Source of the DNA: Streptomyces sp. NBC_01471
GTDB lineage: Bacteria > Actinomycetota > Actinomycetes > Streptomycetales > Streptomycetaceae
Length of the DNA: 64,000 nt
Direction: 5' to 3'
Assembly (NCBI RefSeq): GCF_041438865.1
Contig: NZ_CP109450.1
Coordinates: 4,361,001-4,425,000 of the forward strand
Shown here: positions 25,708-34,562 of the stretch, one piece after another
Position numbering within the stretch: the first letter of the stretch is position 1
Layout: every line of letters begins with the position of its first letter
Program-made: the position numbers and the translations under genes
Notes under the pieces: generated by a model
The model's input: the letters and a program-made list of their open reading frames with translations, nothing else
What the model was told of the DNA's origin: nothing
Database searches by the model: none

Positions 25708-26973
25708 GTGCGGCAGCGCTTCTTGGGGCTTTCTGCGGCGGTTGCCGCGCTCGGTATGACGGCGGCGCTCTCCGGTTGCGGGTCGGACAGCGGATCGGGT
25801 GACGTCACCCTGAAGGTGGTCGCCGCCAACTACGACCCGAACGACGGCCCGAGCAACCAGCAGTACTGGGACGGGCTCGCCGCCGCCTTCGAGGCGAAGA
25901 ACCCGCACATCAAGGTCGACGTCTCCGTCTACTCCTGGAAGGTCATCGACGCGAAGGTCGCCGAGATGGTCAAGTCGGGCCACGCCCCCGACATCGCGCA
26001 GCTGGACTCGTACGCCGACTACGCGGCCCAGGGCAAGCTGTACAGCGCCGACGACCTGCTCTCCATAGAGGTCCAGTCCAACTTCCTCACCTCGCTCTCG
26101 GACGCGGGCGAACAGGACCGGGTGCAGTACGGGATGCCGTTCGTCGCCTCCACCCGGCTGCTCTTCTACAACAAGAAGATGTTCGCGGACGCCGGCCTCA
26201 AGGCGCCGAAGACCTGGGACGACCTCAAGTCCGACGCGGAGGTGCTGAAGGCGCGGGGCGTGAAGTATCCGTACGCCCTCCCGCTGGGCACCGAGGAGGC
26301 GCAGGTCGAGGCGACGCAGTGGCTGCTGAGCGGCGACGGCGGCCTCACCGACGGCGTCGGTACGTACACGATCGACTCGCCCCAGAACGTCAAGACCTTC
26401 GACTGGCTGAAGAACGACCTGGTCGGCGCGGGGCTCACCGGCCCCGTCGCACCCGCCGATTTCGACCGCAGGCAGGCGTACGCGGCCTTCACCCAGGGCC
26501 AGGTCGGCATGCTCAACGGCCATCCGCAGCTGGTGCAGCAGGCCGTCAGGAAGGGCATCGAGGTCGGCATGGTCCCGATGCCGGGCATCAGCGGTCCGAC
26601 CAAGTCGGACATGGGCGTGGCCGACTGGATCATGGGCTTCAAGCAGAACGGCCACCGCACCCAGATCGGCACCTTCCTGGACGACGTGTTCAGCGACAAG
26701 AACGTCCTCGACCTCACGCGCCAGTACAACCTGCTGCCCACCACCACCTCGGCGTCCGGCACGCTGGCGGACGACCCGCGCCACAAGTCCCTCAAGACCT
26801 TCCTGGACGAGCTGCCCAACTCGCAGCTGCCACCGGTCGGCAAGACGTCCTGGTCGGTGGTGAGCGACGACATGAAGAAGGGGATCGGCAAGGCCGTGCA
26901 ACCGGGCGGCAACCCGGCGAGCGTCCTCAACCAGATCCAGAGCGAGGCGGCGGCCGCGCAGAACGCGGAGTAG
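25708..26973 (+). CDS. ABC transporter sugar-binding lipoprotein
   Basis: A 421-aa family-1 extracellular solute-binding protein. The signal peptide ends in a lipobox (ALSGC, Cys at about residue 23), followed by a Ser/Gly linker. Typical blocks are VAANYDPNDG, AAFEAKNPHIKVDV, GHAPDIAQLDSYADYAAQG, GMPFVASTRLLFYNKKMFADAGLKAPKTWDDL and QGQVGMLNGHPQL. The GTG at 25708 gives a compact signal peptide; the longer frame upstream would not. No permease genes follow, so it must work with components encoded elsewhere. Divergent from nagK-nagA across a DasR-type site, so an aminosugar ligand is a reasonable guess. Confidence 0.9.
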   Translation: MRQRFLGLSAAVAALGMTAALSGCGSDSGSGDVTLKVVAANYDPNDGPSNQQYWDGLAAAFEAKNPHIKVDVSVYSWKVIDAKVAEMVKSGHAPDIAQLDSYADYAAQGKLYSADDLLSIEVQSNFLTSLSDAGEQDRVQYGMPFVASTRLLFYNKKMFADAGLKAPKTWDDLKSDAEVLKARGVKYPYALPLGTEEAQVEATQWLLSGDGGLTDGVGTYTIDSPQNVKTFDWLKNDLVGAGLTGPVAPADFDRRQAYAAFTQGQVGMLNGHPQLVQQAVRKGIEVGMVPMPGISGPTKSDMGVADWIMGFKQNGHRTQIGTFLDDVFSDKNVLDLTRQYNLLPTTTSASGTLADDPRHKSLKTFLDELPNSQLPPVGKTSWSVVSDDMKKGIGKAVQPGGNPASVLNQIQSEAAAAQNAE

Positions 26974-27032
26974 CCGGTCCTGCCCGGTAGGGGAGTGGCC
27001 CGGCCGCCGGGCCGCCCAGTACGTTGGTTCGT

Positions 27033-27290
27033 ATGACTGGCGTGACTGGCGACGAGGCGCACGGCCCCGCGCTCCCCGAGCGCGACCGCGCCGTACTCGC
27101 ACTGGAGCGCCGCTCCTGGCCGGGCACCGGCGCCAAGGAGCGGGCCATCAGGGAGCAGCTCGGCATCTCACCGGTCCGCTACTACCAGCTCCTCAACGCC
27201 CTGCTGGACGACCGGGCCGCCCTGGCCCACGACCCCGTGACGGTCAACCGGCTGCGCCGGGTCCGGGCGGCCCGCCGCGAACGCCGCTGA
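27033..27290 (+). CDS. DUF3263 protein, small predicted DNA-binding protein
   Basis: An 85-aa protein matching DUF3263: ALERRSWPGTGAKERAIREQLGISPVRYYQLLNALLDDRAALAHDPVTVNRLRRVRAARR. The KERAIREQLGISPVRYYQLLN part looks like a helix-turn-helix. It is strongly basic at the C-terminus. ATG at 27033 chosen over one 9 bases upstream. The gene lies 59 bp after the solute-binding protein gene and 72 bp before otsB, possibly in one transcript. Function in Streptomyces unknown; regulation by DNA binding is inferred. Confidence 0.85.
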   Translation: MTGVTGDEAHGPALPERDRAVLALERRSWPGTGAKERAIREQLGISPVRYYQLLNALLDDRAALAHDPVTVNRLRRVRAARRERR

Positions 27291-27362
27291 CCGGCAGGCC
27301 CGGAGCTGACCGGCTGATCCAAAGGAAAGGCTCCCGGGCCGGTGCCCCGCTAGGGTCGCCCC

Positions 27363-28211
27363 ATGGGCCGCTCACCGAACACCCTGCCGACTCCCGTCAC
27401 CGCCGCCGGCCGTGAAGGCCTCGCCGCCTTCCTGGCCGCGCCCCGGAAAGCCGTCGTGGCCCTCGACTTCGACGGCACGCTCGCCGACATCGTCCCCGAC
27501 CCGGAACAGGCCCGCGCCCACCCGGGCGCCGTCCCCGCCCTCGTCGCGCTCGCGCCGCACATCGCCTCCGTCGCGGTCGTCACCGGACGCCCGGCCGCGG
27601 TGGCCGTACGGTACGGCGGGTTCGCCGGCGTCCCCGGCCTGGAGCACCTGGTCGTGCTCGGCCACTACGGCGCGGAGCGCTGGGACGCCGCCACCGGTAC
27701 GGTCGACGCCCCCGCCCCGCACCCCGGCGTCGCGGCCGCCCGTGCCGAACTCCCCGCGCTGCTGGACGCGGAGAGCGCCGGACGCGGCACCTGGATCGAG
27801 GACAAGGGCCGGGCCTTCGCTGTCCACACCCGCCGCGCCGCCGACCCTCAAGCCGCCTTCGAGGCCCTGCGCGCCCCGCTGGCCGGGCTCGCGGCGCGGC
27901 ACGGTCTGATCGTGGAGCCGGGCCGGATGGTCCTGGAGCTGCGCCCGCCGGGCGTCGACAAGGGCGTGGCACTGACCGCGTACCTACGCGAGACCGGCGC
28001 CGGGTCCGTCCTCTACGCCGGGGACGACCTCGGGGATCTGCCCGCCTACGACGCCGTCGACGAACTGCGCGCCCACGGGGTGCCCGGCCTGCTGGTGTGC
28101 AGCGGCGGCGACGAGGTGCCCGAACTGGCCGCGCGGGCCGACCTGGTGGTGCCGGGGCCGGGCGCGGTGACCGGCCTGCTCGCGGCCCTCGCCGACGCCG
28201 TCACGGCGTAA
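27363..28211 (+). CDS. otsB: trehalose-6-phosphate phosphatase OtsB
   Basis: A 282-aa HAD-superfamily phosphatase. Motif I is LDFDGTLADI (Asp35 nucleophile, Asp37 acid/base); the late motif is YAGDDLGDLPAYDAV with the metal-binding aspartates. The cap region has GHYGAERWD and EDKGRAFAVHTRRA, and ELRPPGVDKGVAL, all typical of OtsB. It removes phosphate from trehalose-6-phosphate made by OtsA. The two genes face each other tail to tail with a 19-bp gap, so they are expressed from separate promoters. Confidence 0.92.
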   Translation: MGRSPNTLPTPVTAAGREGLAAFLAAPRKAVVALDFDGTLADIVPDPEQARAHPGAVPALVALAPHIASVAVVTGRPAAVAVRYGGFAGVPGLEHLVVLGHYGAERWDAATGTVDAPAPHPGVAAARAELPALLDAESAGRGTWIEDKGRAFAVHTRRAADPQAAFEALRAPLAGLAARHGLIVEPGRMVLELRPPGVDKGVALTAYLRETGAGSVLYAGDDLGDLPAYDAVDELRAHGVPGLLVCSGGDEVPELAARADLVVPGPGAVTGLLAALADAVTA

Positions 28212-28230
28212 CCACGCGCGCGGGCCGCCG

Positions 28231-29655
28231 TCATCCCGTCGGCGCGGCCGGGCCCAGCGCGTTCAGCTGGTCCAGGAACCACTGCTGCGGCGGCAGCGCG
28301 GTCGCCGCAGCGGCCAGCCGTCCGGTGCGTTCGGCGCGCTCGCCGTCCGGCATGGTGAGCGCCTCGTGCAGGGCTGCCGCGGTGGCGCTCACGTCGTACG
28401 GGTTCACGGTGATCGCGTCGCGCCCCAGTTCCTCGTACGCCCCGGCCTCCCGCGAGAGCACCAGCGCGCACCCGTGGTCGGTCACCACCGGAACCTCCTT
28501 GGCGACCAGGTTCATACCGTCGCGGATCGGGTTGACCAGGGCGACGTCCGCGAGCCGGTAGGCGCCCAGCGAGCGGGCGAAGTCGTCCTTGAGGTAGAGC
28601 ACGACCGGGGTCCAGTCCGCCGTGGCGTAACGGGAGTTGATCTCGTCGGCGACGCGCCGCACCTCGGTCATGTAGTCGCGGTAGACCGCGAGGTCCTGCC
28701 GCGAGGGGTACGCGAACGCCATGTGCACCACCCGGCCGTGCCACTCGGGGCGGGTGTCGAGCAGCTCCCGGTAGGCGAGCAGCCCGCGCACGATGTTCTT
28801 GGACAGCTCGGTCCTGTCCACCCGGACGATCGTCTTCCGGCGGCCGTCGGGCCCCTCACCGGTGCCGCCGCCGATCCGCTCGCGCAGCGCCGCCATCCGC
28901 TCGTCCACATCGGGCTCGTGGGACCGCTTGCGCAGGAAGTCCGCGTCGGCGCCGAGGCCGTGGACCGCGATCCCGGTGTCCCCGGTACCGCCGAGCACCT
29001 CCGTACAGCAGGCGACGAAGGCGTCGGCCCAGCGACGGGTCAGGAATCCGGCCCGGTCGGCGCCCAGGATGCCGCGCAGCAGCTCCGCGCCGACGTCGTC
29101 GGGGAGCAGCCGGAAGTACTCGGGGGGCGCCCACGGGGTGTGCGAGAAGTGCGCGATCCGCAGGTCGGGGCGGAGTTCGCGCAGCATCCCCGGCACCAGC
29201 GACAGGTGGTAGTCCTGCACCAGCACGGCCGCGCCCTCGGCGGCCTCGGCGGCCAGCGCCTCGGCGAAGGCCCGGTTGTACGTACGGAACGCGTCCCAGC
29301 GGCGCCGGAACTCCGCGTCGAAGACCGGCTCCAGCGGGGTCTGGTAGAGCATGTGGTGGACGAACCACAGCACGGAGTTGGCGATGCCGTTGTACGCGTC
29401 GGCGTGCACCTCGGGGTCGATGTCGAGCATCCGTACCCCGTCCGCGGAGACCCCGCGCCGCACGGCGGCCCGGTCGCCGTCGCCGAGTGCGGCGCAGACC
29501 CAGAGCGATTCGGCGTTGCCCTCGATGGCGGAGAGCCCCGAGACGAGACCGCCCCCGCCGCGCTTCGACGTGAGCTCCCCGTCGTCGCGGAGGGTGTACG
29601 AGACGGGGCCCCGGTTGGAGGCGACGAGGACGCGGGCGGCGTGCGGAGAGGCCAT
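28231..29655 (-). CDS. otsA: trehalose-6-phosphate synthase (GT20), OtsA
   Basis: A 474-aa retaining glycosyltransferase of family GT20. Conserved blocks: VASNRGPVSY with KRGGGGLVSGLSA at the N-terminus, VQDYHLSLVPGMLRELRPDL, FSHTPWAPPEYFRLLP and NPIRDGMNLVAKEVPVV for donor binding. The usual VDRLDYTKG block reads VDRTELSKNIVRG here, so this is a divergent actinobacterial subgroup. The S. venezuelae member of this group has been reported to use GDP-glucose rather than UDP-glucose. It is convergent with otsB. The start at 29655 (MASPHAARVLVASNRG) is the one that puts the sugar-binding motif at the N-terminus. Confidence 0.9.
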   Translation of the reverse strand: MASPHAARVLVASNRGPVSYTLRDDGELTSKRGGGGLVSGLSAIEGNAESLWVCAALGDGDRAAVRRGVSADGVRMLDIDPEVHADAYNGIANSVLWFVHHMLYQTPLEPVFDAEFRRRWDAFRTYNRAFAEALAAEAAEGAAVLVQDYHLSLVPGMLRELRPDLRIAHFSHTPWAPPEYFRLLPDDVGAELLRGILGADRAGFLTRRWADAFVACCTEVLGGTGDTGIAVHGLGADADFLRKRSHEPDVDERMAALRERIGGGTGEGPDGRRKTIVRVDRTELSKNIVRGLLAYRELLDTRPEWHGRVVHMAFAYPSRQDLAVYRDYMTEVRRVADEINSRYATADWTPVVLYLKDDFARSLGAYRLADVALVNPIRDGMNLVAKEVPVVTDHGCALVLSREAGAYEELGRDAITVNPYDVSATAAALHEALTMPDGERAERTGRLAAAATALPPQQWFLDQLNALGPAAPTG

Positions 29656-29716
29656 GACGCGAACTTAGCCCGTGCCGCAACCGCTCAAACGTACGGGTGG
29701 GGCGGGGGTGCCGCGG

Positions 29717-31174
29717 TCAGTGCGGCGCGGGGGCCTCGTCCGCCGCCGGGGCGTGCTCGTCCTCGGGGACGGAGATCACCCAGTGCGTGGCCTGCCGGGG
29801 CCGGAGGTACAGCGCCCAGTACAGCGCGGCGGCGGCGACGATGATCCCGGTGATGACCAGGCTCTTGGCGCTCTGCTGGTACAGCACCCAGGCCAGCACG
29901 ACGACCAGCAGGGCGGGGATCGCCGGCCACAGCGGCATGCGCCAGGCCAGCCGGTGCTTGTGCTCGCCGCGGCGGGACACCAGGGCGCCCAGTGCGACGA
30001 AGACGTACATCGCGGCCACCGCGACCCCGGTGACATCGCTCAGCGTGTCCAGATTGACGAAGCACAGCACCGCGCCGGGGACGCCGACGGCCAGGGTCGC
30101 CGCCCAGGGGGAGCCGTAGCGCCTGCCGATGTGGGAGAGGACGCGGTTGGCGGCGCTCGGCCAGGCGGCGTCGCGGGCCGACGAGTAGACCACGCGGGAG
30201 TTCTGGATCACCATCACGATCGCCGCGTTGATGATCGCCAGTGCGATGCAGAGGCTGACGAAGGTGCCGATGCCGGAGTTGCTCCAGGTCTGCACCATGC
30301 CCGCGACATCACCGGTGGCGAGCGTCTTCAGGTCCGGGGCGCCGAGCGTGATCGCGACGACCGGGATCAGCACGACGGCCGCGCCGATGGCGAGTGTCCA
30401 CAGCACGGTGCGGGAGACGTTGCGGCGCGGGTTGTCCATCTCCTCGGCCAGATACACGGCGGTCGAGAAGCCCTGAAGGATGAAGAGGGCGGTGGCGAGT
30501 CCGGTGACGATCAGACCGGCGGTGACGGCCGAACTCTGCCCGTGCCCGGCGTCCATCACGGGGTGGACGAGCACCGAGGCGGACCGGCTCGTGTGGGTGA
30601 AGCCGAGGAAGGCGACGACCGCGCAGGCCACGACTTCCAGCACCAGGAAGATGCCGGTGATCCAGGCGTTGGCGCGCAGGTCGAGCAGGCCCATCGCGGT
30701 GGCCAGCAGCATCACGCCGGCCGCCGTGTACTGGGGGTTCAGATGCACGATCGGCGCCAGATAGTCGGCGGTGCCCAGGGCGATGATGGGCGGCACGATC
30801 ATGACGACGATCAGCGAGAGGACGAAGACCAGCCATCCGGCGAGCCGGCCCATGAGGGTGCCGACCATGGCGTACTCGCCACCGGAGCTCGGTATGAGCG
30901 TGCCCAGCTCGGAGTAGGTGAACGCGACGCCTATGCAGAGCAGACCCGCGATGGCGATGGTGAGGGCCGTTCCGGTGCCCAGGGTGGCGAAGGAGTCCGG
31001 CACGATCACGAAGAGCGACGAGGCCGGGGTCAGACAGGACAGCGTGAGCAGCGTGCCGCCGACCACGCCGATCGACCGGGTGAGCGTGGGCGCTTCCCCC
31101 GCCGTCACGGCGGGCGAGGCGGCTTCCGGCTTCCCGGGGGTCGCGGCAACGGTCGTCTCGGGCGTATGGGTCAT
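29717..31174 (-). CDS. APC family amino-acid/polyamine permease
   Basis: A 485-aa membrane transporter with about 12 membrane segments. APC features: GVVGGTLLTLSCLTPASSLFVIVP at segment 1, GGEYAMVGTLMG before segment 3, and FILQGFSTAVYLAEEMDNPRRNVSRTV, the conserved E-E-M-x-N-P-R-R-N loop. Substrate unknown. The ATG at 31174 is preferred; the longer frame upstream runs through the promoter. A good promoter (31302-31330) lies upstream. Tail-to-tail with nothing: otsA is read in the same direction 61 bp downstream. Confidence 0.9.
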   Translation of the reverse strand: MTHTPETTVAATPGKPEAASPAVTAGEAPTLTRSIGVVGGTLLTLSCLTPASSLFVIVPDSFATLGTGTALTIAIAGLLCIGVAFTYSELGTLIPSSGGEYAMVGTLMGRLAGWLVFVLSLIVVMIVPPIIALGTADYLAPIVHLNPQYTAAGVMLLATAMGLLDLRANAWITGIFLVLEVVACAVVAFLGFTHTSRSASVLVHPVMDAGHGQSSAVTAGLIVTGLATALFILQGFSTAVYLAEEMDNPRRNVSRTVLWTLAIGAAVVLIPVVAITLGAPDLKTLATGDVAGMVQTWSNSGIGTFVSLCIALAIINAAIVMVIQNSRVVYSSARDAAWPSAANRVLSHIGRRYGSPWAATLAVGVPGAVLCFVNLDTLSDVTGVAVAAMYVFVALGALVSRRGEHKHRLAWRMPLWPAIPALLVVVLAWVLYQQSAKSLVITGIIVAAAALYWALYLRPRQATHWVISVPEDEHAPAADEAPAPH

Positions 31175-31301
31175 CCGTTGTCCCATCGGTGCTGGCGGCA
31201 TGAGGCGGGCGGAAGAAGGGGGGAGCCCTTCGGGGATTCGCTGAGGAACGCCCCGGATCCGGGGCGGACCGCGAGGATGTCCACGCCGCTCCGGTGACCG
31301 A

Positions 31302-31330
31302 ATACAACTCCCGACGGCGATTCCCGTCAA
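31302..31330 (-). promoter_or_regulatory. sigma70-type promoter of the APC permease gene
   Basis: On the minus strand: TTGACG (31330-31325), a 17-bp spacer, and TTGTAT (31307-31302). This is a close match to the vegetative consensus. The implied start site near 31295 gives a leader of about 120 nt before the ATG at 31174. It lies in the locally AT-rich part of the 392-bp gap 31175-31566. Confidence 0.6.
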
Positions 31331-31434
31331 GGGTTCGTTAAAGCGTCACCGCAACGAAATCCGTTGTTTGTTTACGCCCATGCAGAGGTCATTACCGCCA
31401 AGTGTGCTGTGGGTGCACGGATATCGCGGCCCTG

Positions 31435-31478
31435 GGAAAGGTTCGGATTCTCCTGCGGGCTTTGGCCAAAACCTTTCC
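31435..31478 (-). terminator. inverted repeat after gpgS
   Basis: GGAAAGGTT (31435-31443) and AACCTTTCC (31470-31478) are perfect 9-bp arms with a 26-base loop. Lying about 90 bases past the gpgS stop on the minus strand, it may end that transcript or be an operator for the downstream permease. Confidence 0.45.
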
Positions 31479-31566
31479 ATGGACGGCTGCCGGACACGGC
31501 CCCCGGCCGGCCCATCGGTCCTGCCGTCGGCCAGGTTCTCGGTCAGCCCGTCGCTCAGGCTCTCGC

Positions 31567-32517
31567 TCAGGCCGCCCGGCGGTCCGTGTACTCCCCGACG
31601 TCCCGCATCGGGGGCCGCTCCTCGGTGTCCACCGCGTACGTCCGCGGTACGAACCCCAGCCCTTCGGCCCCGCGCTCGAACTGCGTCAGTGCCGGGCGCA
31701 CCAGCTGCCCCCGCGACAGCCGCAGCTGCGCCGTGCGGTAGATCGCCGCCGCCATCCGCCCCAGCGCCAGCCCGTCCTGGTGGCGGTGTTTGCGCGAGCC
31801 CACGTCGACCTGGGCCAGCGCGTCGAGCCCCACCGTGTGGAGCGCGTCGACCAGCAGGCCCAGCTCCACCCCGTAACCGACCGGGAAGGGCAGCCGTTCG
31901 AGCAGCGAGCGCCGCACCGCGTACTCGCCGCCCAGCGGCTGGACGAAACCGGCCAGCTGCGGCCAGTGCAGATTCAGCAGCGGCCGGGCCACCAGCTCGG
32001 TCACCCGCCCGCCCTGGCCGGCCGCCTCACCGAGCGGCCGGTCGTACATGGCCTTCACGAACTGCACATCGGGATCGGTCAGCAGCGGTCCGACGATCCC
32101 CGAGACGAAGTCCGCCGAGAACTCCCGCAGGTCCGCGTCGACGAAGCAGACGATGTCGCCGCCGGTCACCAGGAGCGAACGCCACAGCACCTCGCCCTTG
32201 CCCGGCACGGCCGGTATGCGCGGCAGGATCTCGTCCCGGTGCACCACCCGCGCCCCGGCTGCTGCCGCTGCCTCCGCCGTACGGTCGGTGGAGCCGGAGT
32301 CGACGACCACCAGCTCGTCCACGAGCGGCACCGGCAGGGTGTCCATCAGCTCGCGGCGGATGGTCGCCACGATCGCCCCGACCGTGGCCTCCTCGTTGAG
32401 CGCGGGCAGGACGACACTCACCGTCGTACCCCGCTTGGCGGCGGTCAGCCGGTCCAGCGGACGGTCGGCGGCCGACCAGGAACGCCTGGTCAGCCAGCGG
32501 TCCACCTCTTCCAGCAC
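31567..32517 (-). CDS. gpgS: glucosyl-3-phosphoglycerate synthase GpgS
   Basis: A 316-aa GT81/GT2-fold glycosyltransferase that transfers glucose to 3-phosphoglycerate, the first step to glucosylglycerate and methylglucose polysaccharide. Motifs: VVLPALNEEATVG, VVVDSGSTDRTAE, GKGEVLWRSL, the DXD-type CFVDADLREF, and LGGEYAVRRSLLERLPFPVGYGVELGLLVD. Length and motif order match mycobacterial GpgS. The gene reads away from thrC across 299 bp that also holds the SAM riboswitch. Confidence 0.92.
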   Translation of the reverse strand: MLEEVDRWLTRRSWSAADRPLDRLTAAKRGTTVSVVLPALNEEATVGAIVATIRRELMDTLPVPLVDELVVVDSGSTDRTAEAAAAAGARVVHRDEILPRIPAVPGKGEVLWRSLLVTGGDIVCFVDADLREFSADFVSGIVGPLLTDPDVQFVKAMYDRPLGEAAGQGGRVTELVARPLLNLHWPQLAGFVQPLGGEYAVRRSLLERLPFPVGYGVELGLLVDALHTVGLDALAQVDVGSRKHRHQDGLALGRMAAAIYRTAQLRLSRGQLVRPALTQFERGAEGLGFVPRTYAVDTEERPPMRDVGEYTDRRAA

Positions 32518-32675
32518 GGCGCGTCTCCTTGACTGTGAGCCATCTCGCGGTTCGGACGACTATCTCAACCGTCCCTGCCTTCGGTTACAGTCTTGAACAA
32601 CGCGAATGGCCACGGCATGCCGGGGTCAGCACCTGCGGACAAACACGCCGGGCCTCAAGGCCCGCGTCATAAGCG

Positions 32676-32799
32676 CTCATCCAGAGGGACTGAGGGAACG
32701 GCCCGTAGAAGTCCCGGCAACCCTCCCGCCGACCGCGAGGTCATGGTGGGGAAGGTGCCAATTCCGTCTTGCGGCGAAGTACGTCGCGAGGAAGATGAG
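32676..32799 (+). promoter_or_regulatory. SAM riboswitch (SAM-I/SAM-IV type) in the thrC leader
   Basis: The core reads GAGGGAACGGCCCG...GAAGTCCCGGCAACC followed by GGTGCCAATTCC, the conserved S-adenosylmethionine pocket of the SAM-I/IV clan. The closing stem P1 is CTCATC (32676-32681) with GATGAG (32794-32799); a P4-like hairpin is GCGGCG...CGTCGC. The P1 3' strand runs directly into GAGGAGAGG (32797-32805), the purine-rich region before the thrC ATG at 32817, so ligand binding should hide the ribosome-binding site. Assignment between SAM-I and SAM-IV is not settled by eye. Confidence 0.9.
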
Positions 32800-32816
32800 G
32801 AGAGGACCTCGCCACC

Positions 32817-34118
32817 ATGGCTGTGCAGACCGTCACCAGCACCAACGACTCCACCGGGACCGTCGATCTCGGCCCCGCGGCGGCCCTCTCGTGCCGTGAG
32901 TGCGGAGAGCGTTTCCCGCTCGGCCCCCTCTTCGCCTGCGCGTCCTGTTTCGGGCCGCTCGAAGTGGCGTACGACCTGCCGAGCGGCTCCCCCGACGAGC
33001 TGAAGAAGCGCATCGAGGCCGGCCCGAACAACATCTGGCGCTACGCGCCGCTGCTGCCCGTCCCCGCCGACGTGGCCGACCACCCCAACCTGAACCCGGG
33101 CTTCACCAAGCTCGTCAAGGCCGACAACCTCGCCCGTGAGCTGGGCATCACCGGCGGTCTGCACATCAAGGACGACTCCGGCAACCCGACGCACTCCTTC
33201 AAGGACCGTGTCGTCGCCATCGCCGTCGAGGCGGCCCGTGCCTTCGGCTTCACCACGCTCTCCTGCTCCTCCACGGGCAACCTGGCCGGCGCCGTCGGCG
33301 CCGCGGCGGCCCGTGCCGGTTTCCGCTCCTGTGTGTTCATCCCGCACGACCTGGAGCAGGGCAAGGTCGTGATGGCCGCGGTCTACGGCGGCGAACTGGT
33401 CGGCATCGAGGGCAACTACGACGACGTCAACCGCTTCTGCTCCGAGCTCATCGGCGACCCGATCGGCGAGGGCTGGGGCTTCGTCAACGTGAACCTCCGC
33501 CCGTACTACGGCGAGGGCTCCAAGACCCTGGCGTACGAGATCTGCGAGCAGCTCGGCTGGCAGCTGCCGGACCAGATCGTCATCCCGATCGCCTCGGGCT
33601 CCCAGCTCACGAAGATCGACAAGGGTCTCCAGGAGCTGATCAAGCTCGGCCTGGTCGAGGACAAGCCGTACCGGATCTTCGGCGCGCAGGCCGAGGGCTG
33701 TTCGCCGGTCTCCACCGCGTTCAAGGCCGGGCACGACGTCGTACGGCCGCAGAAGCCGGACACGATCGCCAAGTCGCTGGCCATCGGCAACCCGGCGGAC
33801 GGCCCGTACGTGCTGGACATCGCCCGCCGCACCGGCGGCGCCGTCGAGGACGTCAACGACGCGCAGATCGTCGACGCGATCAAGCTGCTGGCCCGCACCG
33901 AGGGCATCTTCGCGGAGACCGCGGGCGGGGTGACCGTCGGCGTGACGAAGAAGCTCATCGAGGCCGGTCTGCTCGACCCGTCCCTCACCACCGTCGTACT
34001 CAACACGGGCGACGGCCTCAAGACCCTGGACGCGGTCGCCCCGACGTCCGGCCCGACCGCGACGATCCGTCCGACCCTGGACGCGTTCCGCGAGGCCGGT
34101 CTGGCCACGGGCGCCTGA
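32817..34118 (+). CDS. thrC: threonine synthase ThrC
   Basis: A 433-aa PLP enzyme that converts O-phosphohomoserine to threonine. It starts with a zinc-ribbon-like CRECGERFPLGPLFACASC, then the PLP-lysine motif NPTHSFKDR and the substrate/phosphate loop SCSSTGNLAGAVGAAAARAG. Residues near IPIASGSQLTKI bind the cofactor phosphate. The zinc-ribbon start and length fit the actinobacterial long-N-terminus type. Expression is expected to fall when SAM is high, through the riboswitch immediately upstream. The sulfur-carrier gene follows 77 bp downstream. Confidence 0.95.
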   Translation: MAVQTVTSTNDSTGTVDLGPAAALSCRECGERFPLGPLFACASCFGPLEVAYDLPSGSPDELKKRIEAGPNNIWRYAPLLPVPADVADHPNLNPGFTKLVKADNLARELGITGGLHIKDDSGNPTHSFKDRVVAIAVEAARAFGFTTLSCSSTGNLAGAVGAAAARAGFRSCVFIPHDLEQGKVVMAAVYGGELVGIEGNYDDVNRFCSELIGDPIGEGWGFVNVNLRPYYGEGSKTLAYEICEQLGWQLPDQIVIPIASGSQLTKIDKGLQELIKLGLVEDKPYRIFGAQAEGCSPVSTAFKAGHDVVRPQKPDTIAKSLAIGNPADGPYVLDIARRTGGAVEDVNDAQIVDAIKLLARTEGIFAETAGGVTVGVTKKLIEAGLLDPSLTTVVLNTGDGLKTLDAVAPTSGPTATIRPTLDAFREAGLATGA

Positions 34119-34195
34119 CGGAGCCCGTCCGCCCGGTCCGTACCCGTCCGTCCCGTCCGACTCGTCCCGCCCCGGACTCCTGGAAGGCAATCCGC

Positions 34196-34471
34196 ATGAG
34201 CGTCAAGGTCCGCATCCCCACCATCCTCCGCACCTACACGGGCGGCCAGGCCGAGGTCGCCGCCGACGGCGGCACCCTCTCCGAGGTCATCGCCGACCTG
34301 GAGAAGAACCACACCGGCATCGCGGCCCGCGTCCTGGACGACCAGGGCAAGCTGCGCCGCTTCGTGAACGTGTACGTGAACGACGACGACGTGCGCTTCG
34401 AGCAGGGCCTGGAGACGGCGACGCCCGACGGTACGGGCATCTCCATCATCCCGGCCGTCGCCGGCGGCTGA
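34196..34471 (+). CDS. MoaD/ThiS family sulfur carrier protein
   Basis: A 91-aa ubiquitin-fold protein ending in the diglycine AVAGG needed for C-terminal thiocarboxylate formation. Other family features are RIPTILRTYTGG at the start and RRFVNVYVNDDDVRFEQGLETATPDG. In mycobacteria the close relative CysO donates sulfur to O-phosphoserine for cysteine synthesis; here the neighbour is thrC, not cysM, so the acceptor pathway cannot be stated. It is in the thrC transcript and ends before the hairpin 34531-34562. Confidence 0.9.
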   Translation: MSVKVRIPTILRTYTGGQAEVAADGGTLSEVIADLEKNHTGIAARVLDDQGKLRRFVNVYVNDDDVRFEQGLETATPDGTGISIIPAVAGG

Positions 34472-34530
34472 GCGAGCCCCTGGGCGCTCTTCGCCGCGCC
34501 TGACATCTGTGTGACACCTCGCTGGACCCG

Positions 34531-34562
34531 TTGCCCTCTCCGCTACGAAGCGGAGGGGGCAA
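34531..34562 (+). terminator. terminator of the thrC-sulfur carrier unit
   Basis: TTGCCCTCTCCGC (34531-34543) pairs with GCGGAGGGGGCAA (34550-34562) with one mismatch, around a 6-base loop, 60 bases after the sulfur-carrier stop. The remaining gap to the cold-shock ATG (34563-34888) holds no gene; it should contain the promoter and a long 5' leader of the cold-shock gene. Confidence 0.75.
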
